From the NCBI RefSeq assembly GCF_016785945.1, contig NZ_JAEMEF010000014.1, forward strand, positions 1 through 64,000: a DNA stretch of 64,000 nucleotides, in the 5' to 3' direction. Every line of letters begins with the position of its first letter. Within the stretch, counting starts at the first letter, position 1. Both the position numbers and the translations under genes were made by a program. Below are positions 44,662 to 54,178 of this stretch, one piece after another. The notes under the pieces were generated by a model that was given only the letters and a program-made list of their open reading frames with translations, was not told where the DNA came from and ran no database searches. The DNA is from Olleya sediminilitoris. GTDB taxonomy: Bacteria > Bacteroidota > Bacteroidia > Flavobacteriales > Flavobacteriaceae.

Positions 44662-45534
44662 CTAATTTGCTATAATAGAAAAGTTATCAACTCTTGCTTC
44701 TTCTCCCTGATTAGTAATCAATATAGAAATAGTAGAATTAGCACCTGTATTAAATGTTACTGACCCACCAACATAATCACTTGCACTAGTTTGATCAGTA
44801 CCTTCAAAATCTTCAATTGTTGCTGCTAATGCAGCTGTCAAATCTGTATGTCCTCCTCCTGCTAAAACTGAAACAGTAATTGAACCTGGATTATTAGTTT
44901 TTAAAGTATAAGAATAAGATAAAGTATACTCAGAATTAGGAGATACTGTTAACTCTTGATATCCTACACGATCACCAGCTGACGGAAATTTTGCTGCCTG
45001 TGATCCTTCTTGAACTGGACTTGAAGTTATTTGAATTACTCCTCCTAAATCACTATTCCTCCAACAGTCTCTTCCATCTGCTGCGGTACCACAAGCATCA
45101 CTACCATCTTCAAAACCAGCCTCATTTATAGTTGGAACAATTGCGGATGGAACTTCTGGCTCAATAACTTCAATAGTTTCAGAAAAAGTGCTTGAAACTC
45201 CTAAATTATCTGAAGCTGTTAAAGTTACTGTATACATTCCTTCACCTGGATAAATAGTTGTTGGTTCAAAATCAGTTGAAGTTGTACCATTTCCTAGATC
45301 CCAACTATAAGTAGTTGCACTAGAAGATAAGTTACCAAATGAATAACTCATCCATTCATCACCAGCTGTACCTTCACCTTGAGAATAAGAAAAATCTGCT
45401 TGAGGAGGTGTTTGATCCGCTATAGAGTTTGAGTCTAAAGGTTCGAATTTCTCAAAATCATCACAAGACTGTATAGTTATAGCCATGATTATTGAAGTAG
45501 TAATCGTAATTATTTTTTTTACTTGTTTTTTCAT
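44662..45534 (-). CDS. PKD-domain lipoprotein, likely surface alginate-binding protein
   Basis: A 290-residue protein. The signal ends TIQSC, so Cys24 is likely lipidated. A PKD domain (about residues 45-128) shows ADFSYSQ, TTYSWDLGNGTTS and GMYTVTLTASDN. The C-terminal part (about 140-290) resembles a carbohydrate-binding jelly roll, with NEAGFEDGSDACG, aromatic WRN and a VDNFSI end. It occupies the SusE/SusF position directly after susD (17-bp gap), so it is probably a surface glycan-binding protein for alginate; binding is inferred. Confidence 0.82.
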   Translation of the reverse strand: MKKQVKKIITITTSIIMAITIQSCDDFEKFEPLDSNSIADQTPPQADFSYSQGEGTAGDEWMSYSFGNLSSSATTYSWDLGNGTTSTDFEPTTIYPGEGMYTVTLTASDNLGVSSTFSETIEVIEPEVPSAIVPTINEAGFEDGSDACGTAADGRDCWRNSDLGGVIQITSSPVQEGSQAAKFPSAGDRVGYQELTVSPNSEYTLSYSYTLKTNNPGSITVSVLAGGGHTDLTAALAATIEDFEGTDQTSASDYVGGSVTFNTGANSTISILITNQGEEARVDNFSIIAN

Positions 45535-45551
45535 CTTACAATATTTTTAAA

Positions 45552-46979
45552 TTAATAACCAGGGTTTTGGCTTAAAGCCCCTTGACTTAAATTTATTTCC
45601 CTTTGAGGAATAGGTAATAGCAAATCAGTAGCGCTAAAATTATAATCATTATCATCAGAAAATGATGACAAAACATCTTGAGCTACATTAAATCTAACTA
45701 AGTCGAAAAAACGGTGATTTTCAAAGGCTAATTCCACTCGTCTTTCATCTAATAACTCTTGCTTAGTTATGGTTCCGTCAGCATCACCTGTAAGACCAGC
45801 ACGTATTCTAACCTCTTCAAAAGAATCTAAAGCAGCTTGAGCCGAAGTAGACTGCTGACCTGCCATAATAGCTTCTACATGCATCAATAAGACATCTGCA
45901 TATCTAATCACAATCCAGTCATTTCCGGCTAAAGTAGGATTACTAGAGGAAGCTGTAACGTCTAGATTAGAATCATCAATTGGTAAATATTTAGCTACCT
46001 GGTATTGTGAAGGTTGTAAAGGGTCTTGTCTAAAAGAAATAGTAGACCTATCTCCACCTAATGCTGTTAATGCATCTCTGACTTCTTGAGTCGTATAGTT
46101 AACACCTGCTGTTCTTCCAACTGCATTTAACCATTCTGCTGAATAATTTTGACTGTCTGCTGCAGAATCACCAATGTAATCGATAGCAAAGATTACCTCA
46201 TCATTTAATTCGTTGTAAAACACATCTTTAAAATTAGGTTCCAGCATAAATCCTGAACTCATTACAGATTCGCATAACGTCTGTGCTAAAGTATAATTAG
46301 TACCTGTTGTTAAATACACTTTAGCTAATAATGCTTGAGCAGCAGCTTTAGAAGCTCTGGTTTTATATGTATTATCCAAACCTGCAACTGCTGTTGTTAG
46401 GTCACTAATTATTAAATCATATACTAAGTCTTTATCAACTCTTGAAAATTGCACATCTGTATCAGCAATACCTATAACTCTATCTAATAGAGGAATATCA
46501 CCAAATGAACGTACTAAATTAAAATTGGCATATGCTCTTACAAATTTTGCTTCAGCTTCATATCTTGCAGCATTATCTCCTGCAACATCTAAGTTTTCTA
46601 ATACTACATTTGCTCTATATATTGTTTGATAGTTACTTCTATAATAATCATCTACTATACCATTAGTAGCTTGTACATTAAAGCTCTCAAATTGTGCAGA
46701 CTCTCCTTCTCCTCCTATATTTTTTGATCTAGTATTATCACTTAACATTTCCTGAACATAAAAATCAACTTGAAGACCATGATTGTCTGTTGTAGTTGTT
46801 GAGTTAATTCCCTGAATTGCATCATACATACCCACAGCTGCAAGCTCTAAGTCTGCTTCTGTTTCGAAAAAGGTTTCTGCATTAGATACAGATGTTGGTT
46901 CTGGCGATAAAAAATCTTCACAAGAAGAGACTAATAATACAACCAATAATGTAGCTGTTGTTTTTATATATTTTTTCAT
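45552..46979 (-). CDS. susD: SusD-like outer-membrane glycan-binding lipoprotein
   Basis: About 475 residues, started at the ATG giving MKKYIKTTATLL so that the lipobox VSSC puts Cys20 at the mature end. It has the RagB/SusD helical TPR-like fold: early FLSPEPTSVSNAETFFETEADLELA, the segment RAYANFNLVRSFGDIPLL and the C-terminal ERRVELAFENHRFFDLVRF block. It forms the lid of the SusC transporter and captures alginate oligosaccharides. It lies 19 bp behind susC. The identity of the sugar comes from the surrounding lyases. Confidence 0.95.
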   Translation of the reverse strand: MKKYIKTTATLLVVLLVSSCEDFLSPEPTSVSNAETFFETEADLELAAVGMYDAIQGINSTTTTDNHGLQVDFYVQEMLSDNTRSKNIGGEGESAQFESFNVQATNGIVDDYYRSNYQTIYRANVVLENLDVAGDNAARYEAEAKFVRAYANFNLVRSFGDIPLLDRVIGIADTDVQFSRVDKDLVYDLIISDLTTAVAGLDNTYKTRASKAAAQALLAKVYLTTGTNYTLAQTLCESVMSSGFMLEPNFKDVFYNELNDEVIFAIDYIGDSAADSQNYSAEWLNAVGRTAGVNYTTQEVRDALTALGGDRSTISFRQDPLQPSQYQVAKYLPIDDSNLDVTASSSNPTLAGNDWIVIRYADVLLMHVEAIMAGQQSTSAQAALDSFEEVRIRAGLTGDADGTITKQELLDERRVELAFENHRFFDLVRFNVAQDVLSSFSDDNDYNFSATDLLLPIPQREINLSQGALSQNPGY

Positions 46980-46998
46980 TTTATCTTTTTTTTTAAAA

Positions 46999-49900
46999 TT
47001 AAAACTCAAGGTTTAAACCTAATGAAATTGTTCTTTGAATAGGAGAACCTGCTCTTTGATATCCATAAGTTGTTGCACTTGTTGTATTAACAGACTCAGG
47101 ATTAAACCCTGTATAATCATCTGCTGTTACATATAGTAAATTTTGACCAGTAGCATAAACCCTGGCTTTAGTAAACAATGTTTTATCTAATAAATCTCCT
47201 GTAAAATTATAACCAATACTAACAGTTCTTAAAGCTATATATGATGCATCTTGAATAATGTCATCTGTAAAGATTTTCTCTTTAATAAACTCTTGATTTG
47301 GTGTACTGGAAATAAAATCTTGAGATGAATTAAAATGATTAAACAAATACTGATCTCCCATATTTCTAATTTCAGCACCATGACTACCTTGAAACATAAA
47401 GCTTAGATCAACATCTCCAAATTGAAAATCGTTAGTTAAACTCCAAACTAAATCCGGATAAGGATCTCCTAATTTAGTTTTATCATCATCATCGATAACA
47501 CCATCTCCATTTAAATCTTTAACATATACATCTTGAGCTTCTCCTCCTACTGGATGGTAAGGGTTACTTATATATTCTAAAGGAATATCAGAATCTACTA
47601 CCCAACCATAAAAAGAAGAAATAGGTTGACCTACTTGGTTAATCCACTCTGCAGCTCTTTTAGAGTCTACATTTTGAATTTGTCCATTTGAATCTGCAAA
47701 GTCTACTAGTTCATTTTTATTTCTTGATGCTAAAATTGTTGAAGTCCATTTAAAATTACTTGTATTGACATTTTTAGTTCTTAACTCTAATTCAATTCCA
47801 CTATTTTCAACTTTACCAATATTAACTAAAGCCTCACTAAAACCTGTTGTATTAGAAATTGGATTGGATAATAATAGTTGGTCACTTGTTCTTCTATAAA
47901 CATCAACAGAACCTGTTATTTTATTATTGAATAATCCAAAATCAATACCTGGATTAATTTCTATTGAACGTTCCCATTTTAGGTCTGGATTAGCAATATT
48001 AATTGCACTAATTGCAGAGTCTCCTCCATAACTAAAGCCAGAAATCAAAGATAATGATGGGTAATAGTTAACTAAAGCATTGTCATTTAGAACAGAGTTT
48101 GACGCTATTCTTAAACTATTATTACCTGTTACACCATAACTTACTCTAAACTTAAGATTACTTACAACTTCACTATCTGCTAAAAAATCTTCTTTTGAAA
48201 CATTCCAACCTAAAGAAGCTGCAGGAAAAGTTCCATACTTTGTATCCTCACCAAAAACTGAACTTCCATCACGTCTTAAACTAATAGATGCTAAATATTT
48301 ATCATCAAAAGCATAATTAACTCTCAAGAAGTATGAAAACAATGACTGCTTATATTCAAATTCATTTCCAGCTCCGACTGTTGTTGTTCCTCCTAATGTT
48401 CCTTCAAAATCAGGATTATAACCCGTTAACCTAGCTGCTCTATATTCTCCTTTCACTAACTCTGAAGATGCACCCAAAATAGCGGCTACATCATGATCTC
48501 CGAATTCTTTATCGTAAGACAAAAAGTTATCCGAAACTAATCTAGATACATTTATTTTTTCTTCATCAAATTGGACTGCAGACTCTCCATTACGACTTGC
48601 TAAAGGACCTTGATTTCTTTCTCTTACAGTATTTTGATAATCACCTCCGATAGTACTTTTAATTGATAAATTATCTGTAAAATCATATTTTCCATAAAAA
48701 CTACCTCTCATTTTAAGTTTATACTCATTTCTTTGGCGCTCTATAACTTTTGCTGCAGGATTAGTATTTGAAGTATTACTAATATCAACTAATGTACTTC
48801 CATCACCATATAGATCATAATTATCAAAATGACGCTGCGTTGCATAATCACCAATTTGTACATCTGGATAATTATCTCTATCAACATATCTAATAGTATT
48901 AGCATCATGGTAAACAGGTAACCATGGCGTTTGTCTTAAAATATCATGAGTTGATCCATCAAAACGTCTTTTATCGTTAAAAGAAGGATTAAGATTTATA
49001 CCCATAGAAAGTTTATCTGTTAGCTTAGTATCTAATCTTAATTTATAACTGTAATTTTTCACCTCATCTGTTAACAAAACACCTTCGTCATGGATATAAC
49101 CAATAGATGTGCTAAACTTTGTTTTATCATTACCTCCTCTAGCACTAAATGAATGAGTAGTAATTACACCACCATCAAAAATTATATTTTGCCAATCATT
49201 ATCAACACCTATTAACTGCTTGTACCTAGTTCTGTCGGACAAAGTCCCTGTTGCAGCTAACTCAGCTTCAACCGTTTCTGCAACAGTAAAGTAATAATCC
49301 TCACTTTGTCTCGCCTCCTTAAACCCCGTTAGAGTATTGTAAGTAAATTTAGTTTTTCCTGCCTTACCCTCTTTAGTAGTTATCATGATTACACCATTAC
49401 CTCCACGAGAACCATAGATTGCAGCAGAAGCAGCATCTTTTAACACCTCAAAAGATTCTACATCGTTCATATTCATAGAACCTAAATAATCATTATCTAC
49501 AACAATCCCATCCACAACAACTAAAGGATCTGAACTACCTGAGACAGAACCCGTACCTCTAATTCTAATAGTAGGAGCAGAACCAGCTTCACCTTCAGTT
49601 GCAGCAATGTTTACACCAGAAACTTGACCTACTAAGGCATCATCCACCCTTGAAACAGCTATTTGATCTAAATCTTCATTTGTCACTTTAGATATAGCAC
49701 CTGTTAAATGGCTTTTCTTTTGAGTACCATAACCAACAATTACAACTTCATCTAAAAGACTTGAATCTTCTTGCAAAGCTATATTAAACGTTGTATTATC
49801 AAGTACAGGAACCGACTGAGACATATAACCGACATATGAAAACACTAAAACATCTGTACTTTTTACAGTGATTTGAAAATTACCATCAAAATCTGTATAA

Positions 49901-50061
49901 GTACCATCATTTGCACCTGCTATTAAAACATTTGCACTTGGAATGGGAAGTTGATCTGCAGCAGATACAACTGTCCCTTTAACTGTTTTAGTTGATTGCC
50001 CTAAAACAGAAAAACTAGCAAAAAGCATTAGTAATAATGCGAATTTCATTTTTTTAACCAT
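46999..50061 (-). CDS. susC: SusC/RagA TonB-linked outer-membrane transporter
   Basis: A 1020-residue TonB-dependent receptor. Signal peptide (FALLLMLFASFSVLGQ), then a carboxypeptidase-D-like domain (about 25-110; GTVVSAADQLPIPSANVLI), the SusC motif DEVVIVGYGTQKK, the plug (IRGTGSVSGSSDPLVVVDG) and a C-terminal beta barrel ending in Phe (SLGLNLEF). A start at the internal ATG (MKFALL) is possible. It imports alginate oligomers with SusD. The promoter 150 bp upstream overlaps two TGGTNNACCA sites. It heads the unit susC-susD-PKD protein. Confidence 0.96.
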   Translation of the reverse strand: MVKKMKFALLLMLFASFSVLGQSTKTVKGTVVSAADQLPIPSANVLIAGANDGTYTDFDGNFQITVKSTDVLVFSYVGYMSQSVPVLDNTTFNIALQEDSSLLDEVVIVGYGTQKKSHLTGAISKVTNEDLDQIAVSRVDDALVGQVSGVNIAATEGEAGSAPTIRIRGTGSVSGSSDPLVVVDGIVVDNDYLGSMNMNDVESFEVLKDAASAAIYGSRGGNGVIMITTKEGKAGKTKFTYNTLTGFKEARQSEDYYFTVAETVEAELAATGTLSDRTRYKQLIGVDNDWQNIIFDGGVITTHSFSARGGNDKTKFSTSIGYIHDEGVLLTDEVKNYSYKLRLDTKLTDKLSMGINLNPSFNDKRRFDGSTHDILRQTPWLPVYHDANTIRYVDRDNYPDVQIGDYATQRHFDNYDLYGDGSTLVDISNTSNTNPAAKVIERQRNEYKLKMRGSFYGKYDFTDNLSIKSTIGGDYQNTVRERNQGPLASRNGESAVQFDEEKINVSRLVSDNFLSYDKEFGDHDVAAILGASSELVKGEYRAARLTGYNPDFEGTLGGTTTVGAGNEFEYKQSLFSYFLRVNYAFDDKYLASISLRRDGSSVFGEDTKYGTFPAASLGWNVSKEDFLADSEVVSNLKFRVSYGVTGNNSLRIASNSVLNDNALVNYYPSLSLISGFSYGGDSAISAINIANPDLKWERSIEINPGIDFGLFNNKITGSVDVYRRTSDQLLLSNPISNTTGFSEALVNIGKVENSGIELELRTKNVNTSNFKWTSTILASRNKNELVDFADSNGQIQNVDSKRAAEWINQVGQPISSFYGWVVDSDIPLEYISNPYHPVGGEAQDVYVKDLNGDGVIDDDDKTKLGDPYPDLVWSLTNDFQFGDVDLSFMFQGSHGAEIRNMGDQYLFNHFNSSQDFISSTPNQEFIKEKIFTDDIIQDASYIALRTVSIGYNFTGDLLDKTLFTKARVYATGQNLLYVTADDYTGFNPESVNTTSATTYGYQRAGSPIQRTISLGLNLEF

Positions 50062-50190
50062 AATAATTAATTTACTTTTTGAGTTAGTTTGCTGGTCATG
50101 ATAAGTTATGAAACAAATCCCAATTAAAGTTCAATAAAATCAAATACTACTTTTGCAGTTAATATTCCTTCAAATTTAAACAAAAAAAAT

Positions 50191-50213
50191 TGGTCAACCA
50201 GATTGGTTAACCA
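50191..50213. promoter_or_regulatory. Paired GntR-type operators upstream of susC
   Basis: TGGTCAACCA (50191-50200) and TGGTTAACCA (50204-50213) are 13 bp apart, start to start, and flanked by AAATATAT. The same two-site arrangement recurs before the PL7 gene at 57417. Confidence 0.82.
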
Positions 50214-50241
50214 AATATATATAAAAAAATGTTAATTACAA
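50212..50241 (-). promoter_or_regulatory. susC promoter
   Basis: On the minus strand TTG (50241-50239), then 19 bp, then TATATTTG (50219-50212), exactly the Bacteroidota consensus. The -10 box overlaps the operator, so a bound repressor would block initiation. The predicted 5' leader is ~145 nt. Confidence 0.75.
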
Positions 50242-50270
50242 CGTTTTCGTAAAATTTATATGTTAAAATA

Positions 50271-50303
50271 GCAAATGTTTGAGTTAATTTAGCAAACATT
50301 TGC
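50271..50303. repeat. 11-bp inverted repeat between kdgF and susC
   Basis: GCAAATGTTTG and CAAACATTTGC with an 11-nt spacer. The gene-free stretch 50062-50375 holds this repeat, the susC promoter and the operators, and nothing else I can identify. It may terminate the lyase-kdgF transcript, although only a weak T-run (TATTTT) follows on the minus strand, or it may bind a regulator. Confidence 0.55.
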
Positions 50304-50375
50304 TCTTAACACGCTTATAGACTAGCTATTCAAAACAAACCAGATACTTTAGCCTAAGCACAATACTTTACTAAA

Positions 50376-50750
50376 CTACTCTTTATCACTAAAATAAGAA
50401 GGTCCATCTCCTGTTAAAAAGTCTTCTCTTACTGGACTAAAAGTATCTATCAACTGTCCTTCTTCTAAACAAACTGCACTGTGCAATAAATTTGGTTCGA
50501 TGTAAACACCATCTCCAGCTTCTACAATTTGCTTTACACCATCAATTTCAAATTCGAACTTTCCAGACACACAATAAGTAGCTTGAGTATGAAAATGTTG
50601 ATGTGGCGCACCTAATGCTCCTTTTTCAAATTTTACACTTACCATCATGATCTGATTGTCATAACCTAAAAATTTTCTAGAAACTCCTCCTCCAAGTTTT
50701 TCCCATTCCATGTCTTTTGCTACAATGTACTTTTCGCTAAATCTTTTCAT
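50376..50750 (-). CDS. kdgF: KdgF-type cupin, unsaturated uronate linearising enzyme
   Basis: Converts the 4,5-unsaturated uronate released by exolyases to linear DEH. A 124-residue single cupin with metal ligands visible as His50, His52, Gln56 and His90 (APHQHFHTQATY and EPNLLHSAV), and catalytic-region residues DTFSPVREDF. Length and motifs match KdgF from pectin and alginate degraders. It is 17 bp behind the PL17 gene, which supplies its substrate. Confidence 0.93.
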   Translation of the reverse strand: MKRFSEKYIVAKDMEWEKLGGGVSRKFLGYDNQIMMVSVKFEKGALGAPHQHFHTQATYCVSGKFEFEIDGVKQIVEAGDGVYIEPNLLHSAVCLEEGQLIDTFSPVREDFLTGDGPSYFSDKE

Positions 50751-50767
50751 TTTTTAATTGTTTTATT

Positions 50768-53047
50768 TTATTTGAAATAATAAGAACCTGACCATTCAAA
50801 GCTCTTACCGTTAATTGTTATGTTATGTTTTGTTTCTTTTAGATTGTTGGTATTAGAAGTAATAAACAACTTTACATTACCATTTATATTAGTAATTTCA
50901 ATAGCTGTATAATCTTCAGAATCTAAAACTGTTTTAATTAGCTTAATGCTACTGTTAGAATTTACTGCAGATTCTGAAACTGGACTATAGCTTCCATGTG
51001 CTTCAATTACTGAAACAAAAGTTCTGTTTTTTGAGTTTTTAGCTCTCAATATTAAGGCTGGATCACGACGTAAATTAAACTCGGGATCGTTTGCACCGAT
51101 TCTAGCAAATAATAATTCGTCTTTGGCTGAAGTTTCAGTTGTTAATGAGTAAAACTTATTATTGTTAAACCATGAAAACTTAGTGTTGTCCTCTGATGCT
51201 TTTCCTGAGCCTTCTAAATATAAATGTTGATAGCCATTTTTAGAACCTAACGGTTTTAATACTTCAGGTGAATTGTACTCAAAGTTTGTTTGTAATACTT
51301 GTCCGAAATAATAAAAAGGAAAATCATATTGATTCGCTGTAGCGGAAGTGACCTTCATGATGTCAAGCATGTATGGCTTTTCGAAATCTTCATCTTTTAT
51401 AATAGCCATTGTACGAAGCATAGTTGTACCTGGATATGCATTTTTTTCAATAGCACTTAATACTTGCACGTTTTTATTTTCTGAAGAAAAATAATTTAAA
51501 TCGGAATGATATAAACTTCCTATATCGTATTTACCAGAAAAGTGAGAAGTTTCATTCTGAGTCACTGTATTATGCGCAATGGTTTGTTTTGCCCATGTTT
51601 TATTTTCTTTTAAGTAATTTCCACCTCCTTTTTGTTCAATATTTACAAAACGAGATAATCCATAATCTTGAATTACTTCTTCACCATTTTCATAAAATGA
51701 ATACGATAATTTGTCATAGTGTCCATGACTAGATCCTTGCGCTGCGTATTTAAAAACCAGCTCTAAATTCTCATTTCTTAAAATACCAACACCACCTTGT
51801 TTTCCTTCAGAACCATCAGATAAGTTGATAGATTTTTTAGTAAACGGTTTTTCCTTTCCGTTTTTAATACCAAGCGCAACAGCTAAACCAGAATCGTCTA
51901 ACAATACTTTATCTTGTTGTTTTGCTATTGATAATAAACCAGAATCTTGTTCTCCAAAATGATAAGATACATCTACAGCAGTTACTAGAGCATTTGTGTA
52001 ATACGACATTCCTTTTTGACCATCGTTTAGTGGGAAGAAATCGCCATCTGAATCAGATAAATTTAATAATGCATTTATAGATTTTAGAAGTACGCCTTCT
52101 TTATATTCAAATATTTTAAGCTCAGGTTTTACATTATGTAACCCTTCTGCAAAAACCAAAAAAGGATACATAGCGTAACGTTGGTAATAAGGTCCTTCAT
52201 TATAATAACCATCTGGCGAAAAAGGTTCTTCGATATTGGCTAAAAAACCTGCTTTTCCGTCTTTATTTAAAAATCCACCATCGTCATCTTTTTTATTAGC
52301 ATCTAATTTTAAATCTTTAATTCCATATAACGCTCGATTGATTAATTCCTCGTCATCCATAACCAACCCAATCATTCCAACAGCGGCATTTCCCCAAGTA
52401 CTGTGGTTATGAACGCGTTGATAAAATTGCGGACTATCTACAGAAATGTGATCTGCAAATGGTCTAAATAAATTTGTTTCTAGCTTGTTTCGTTCTTCTT
52501 CGGTTAAATAATTATAGATACAATCGTAAGCCTGACTTACATAGACTAACCAATTAGAATCGTTTAAACATTGCCAAAATAATTTTCCTCTTGCATAAGA
52601 CCTTGTTTTGGGATGTAATGGCAAAGTTTTATACAATGCTTCATATTCCATTAGCATGTCTTTTACATACTTGGCATATTTTTCGTCGTCTAGAATTTGA
52701 TATAACAAACCAGCTTTTTGAAGAATAAACCAGTTTTTTTTATGTACAACATGTGTATAACCACCAGAATAATCTTTAGGAATTGGCACATCGATTCCTG
52801 CCTCAATTTCAGCATCAACTTCTTCTTTAACCGCTTGTAGAGATTTATCAAAAATTGGAATAGTACCTAATTGTGCTCTAATGCCTTTTACACCTTGAGC
52901 AGTTAAAATAAGTTTAGGATGTTGTTGGGATGTTTTTGTATCTGAAGTATTTGCAGTAGTAGTATTATTTTCATTTTTACATGAAAACATAAATGCTATT
53001 ATTACAAATAGTGCGATTTTATATGTTGTGTTTTTTATTTTTTTCAT
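50768..53047 (-). CDS. PL17 exolytic oligoalginate lyase, lipoprotein
   Basis: A 759-residue lipoprotein (lipobox FMFSC, Cys23). The alpha/alpha-barrel domain (about 45-380) has the PL17 catalytic pair Asn214-His215 in RVHNHSTWGNA and Tyr287/288 in GPYYQRYAMYP. The C-terminal heparinase II/III beta-sandwich (about 400-755) contains GSSHGHYDKLSYSFY. The enzyme releases unsaturated monomers from alginate oligomers, probably in the periplasm or at the outer membrane. Kept between a PL7 gene (2-bp gap) and kdgF (17-bp gap), it feeds KdgF directly. Confidence 0.95.
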   Translation of the reverse strand: MKKIKNTTYKIALFVIIAFMFSCKNENNTTTANTSDTKTSQQHPKLILTAQGVKGIRAQLGTIPIFDKSLQAVKEEVDAEIEAGIDVPIPKDYSGGYTHVVHKKNWFILQKAGLLYQILDDEKYAKYVKDMLMEYEALYKTLPLHPKTRSYARGKLFWQCLNDSNWLVYVSQAYDCIYNYLTEEERNKLETNLFRPFADHISVDSPQFYQRVHNHSTWGNAAVGMIGLVMDDEELINRALYGIKDLKLDANKKDDDGGFLNKDGKAGFLANIEEPFSPDGYYNEGPYYQRYAMYPFLVFAEGLHNVKPELKIFEYKEGVLLKSINALLNLSDSDGDFFPLNDGQKGMSYYTNALVTAVDVSYHFGEQDSGLLSIAKQQDKVLLDDSGLAVALGIKNGKEKPFTKKSINLSDGSEGKQGGVGILRNENLELVFKYAAQGSSHGHYDKLSYSFYENGEEVIQDYGLSRFVNIEQKGGGNYLKENKTWAKQTIAHNTVTQNETSHFSGKYDIGSLYHSDLNYFSSENKNVQVLSAIEKNAYPGTTMLRTMAIIKDEDFEKPYMLDIMKVTSATANQYDFPFYYFGQVLQTNFEYNSPEVLKPLGSKNGYQHLYLEGSGKASEDNTKFSWFNNNKFYSLTTETSAKDELLFARIGANDPEFNLRRDPALILRAKNSKNRTFVSVIEAHGSYSPVSESAVNSNSSIKLIKTVLDSEDYTAIEITNINGNVKLFITSNTNNLKETKHNITINGKSFEWSGSYYFK

Positions 53048-53049
53048 CT

Positions 53050-54078
53050 TTATTTTTTTGGCGCTGTTGCTTCTCCTACGGTTGCAGTTTTAAACCAAAC
53101 CTCAGCATAACTTCCGTTTTCGTATTGTTTAGCAATATCACCTTCGTAGATTTTAGAACCTGTTTTAACATTGGCTTGATTATATGCACCTTGTTTAAAG
53201 TAATTTATTTCACCATCATATGCTATTTCACGTTCTTCACTTACTTTTCTTCGTGATAAATAACTGTCTATAATTTGTTGCGGAATAGATGCTTTTGTAG
53301 GGAAATCTGTTTTGATTAAGCTTTTAGTAAATGTTACCGTTTCATGACCTTCACTTGTAAAGGTTAAATACATAATGCCTTTGTATACATTAACTTCATA
53401 GCTAAATTCTTCATCTAAAGCAATACCATCAACAGGCTCATTTGGTGCAGTTGTTGCGTCTTTACCAACTTTAGAAAAATCATTACCCCAAACAGCTGTC
53501 GAATAATCCCAACGACCAGCATTATCCCCTTTTGTATTGATTTCATAATTCCAGAATACAGAACCTTTTGTATGACCAGGAAATTTCTTGTAATAAATTT
53601 TTAAAGGTTCGTTTTCGTGACCTTCACCACTGTGAATTTGACCAACAACCACTGAAAAAGCAGACGATTTGGTTGCATCACCTGTAGTTGATACGTGTTT
53701 TACTTTTAAAGTTCCTGTTAATTTTCCGCCTTCTTCAGGAATCCAATGTTTTTTTTCACCTAATTCTGTTCTCGTATTACTAGACGTTTTTGAAGTAATA
53801 CCAGAATTTGGTGTTTTATAAACTACCCAATCCGTTTCATTTTCAGTTTCAACATAGAAAAAACCATCTTTTTGGAAACCTAATAAATCTTCAGATTTTG
53901 TTCCGTCACCTAAAAGGATTTTCCATTTATCCATAAACGGAATAACATCGCTTGGTGCTTTTATTTCTTTTTTGGTAATTGTAGATTTTGTTTCTGCTTT
54001 TGTTTCTGTAGACTTTGTTTCATTTTTACAAGCAAACAATGTTAATAATACAACGAAGGTAAATAGCGAGTTTTTCAT
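53050..54078 (-). CDS. PL7 alginate lyase, lipoprotein
   Basis: About 342 residues, started at the ATG giving MKNSLFTFVVLLTLFAC (lipidated Cys17). A Thr/Lys-rich linker leads to one PL7 jelly roll. The three PL7 motifs are visible: TRTELGE (Arg103, Glu105; the last Arg of the usual RTELR is Gly), VGQIHS (Gln147, His149) and YFKQGAYNQ from Tyr293. QIH with Ile is often associated with guluronate-containing substrates. A hairpin lies ~20 bp upstream of the start. It is 2 bp ahead of the PL17 gene. Confidence 0.93.
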   Translation of the reverse strand: MKNSLFTFVVLLTLFACKNETKSTETKAETKSTITKKEIKAPSDVIPFMDKWKILLGDGTKSEDLLGFQKDGFFYVETENETDWVVYKTPNSGITSKTSSNTRTELGEKKHWIPEEGGKLTGTLKVKHVSTTGDATKSSAFSVVVGQIHSGEGHENEPLKIYYKKFPGHTKGSVFWNYEINTKGDNAGRWDYSTAVWGNDFSKVGKDATTAPNEPVDGIALDEEFSYEVNVYKGIMYLTFTSEGHETVTFTKSLIKTDFPTKASIPQQIIDSYLSRRKVSEEREIAYDGEINYFKQGAYNQANVKTGSKIYEGDIAKQYENGSYAEVWFKTATVGEATAPKK

Positions 54079-54095
54079 TTTGGATTTTATTTTTA

Positions 54096-54127
54096 AAATA
54101 GGCAGCAAATTACTTTGCTACCTATTT
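54096..54127 (-). other. Hairpin between the lipoprotein PL6 and PL7 genes
   Basis: AAATAGGCAGCAAA and TTTGCTACCTATTT form a 14-bp stem with one mismatch (G·U on one strand) and loop TTAC. On the minus strand TATTTTAAAA follows. It may be an attenuator or an RNA-stability element between cistrons, because both neighbours belong to one gene cluster. Confidence 0.6.
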
Positions 54128-54178
54128 AGTAAGTGTATTTAATTATTTTAATTCAAAAGGCTTTAAAGTGATTCAGTA

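Noticed and set aside
54078-54108. Start of the PL7 lipoprotein at the TTG at 54108.
   Set aside because: It lies inside the hairpin and adds ten residues before an otherwise perfect lipoprotein signal beginning at the ATG at 54078.
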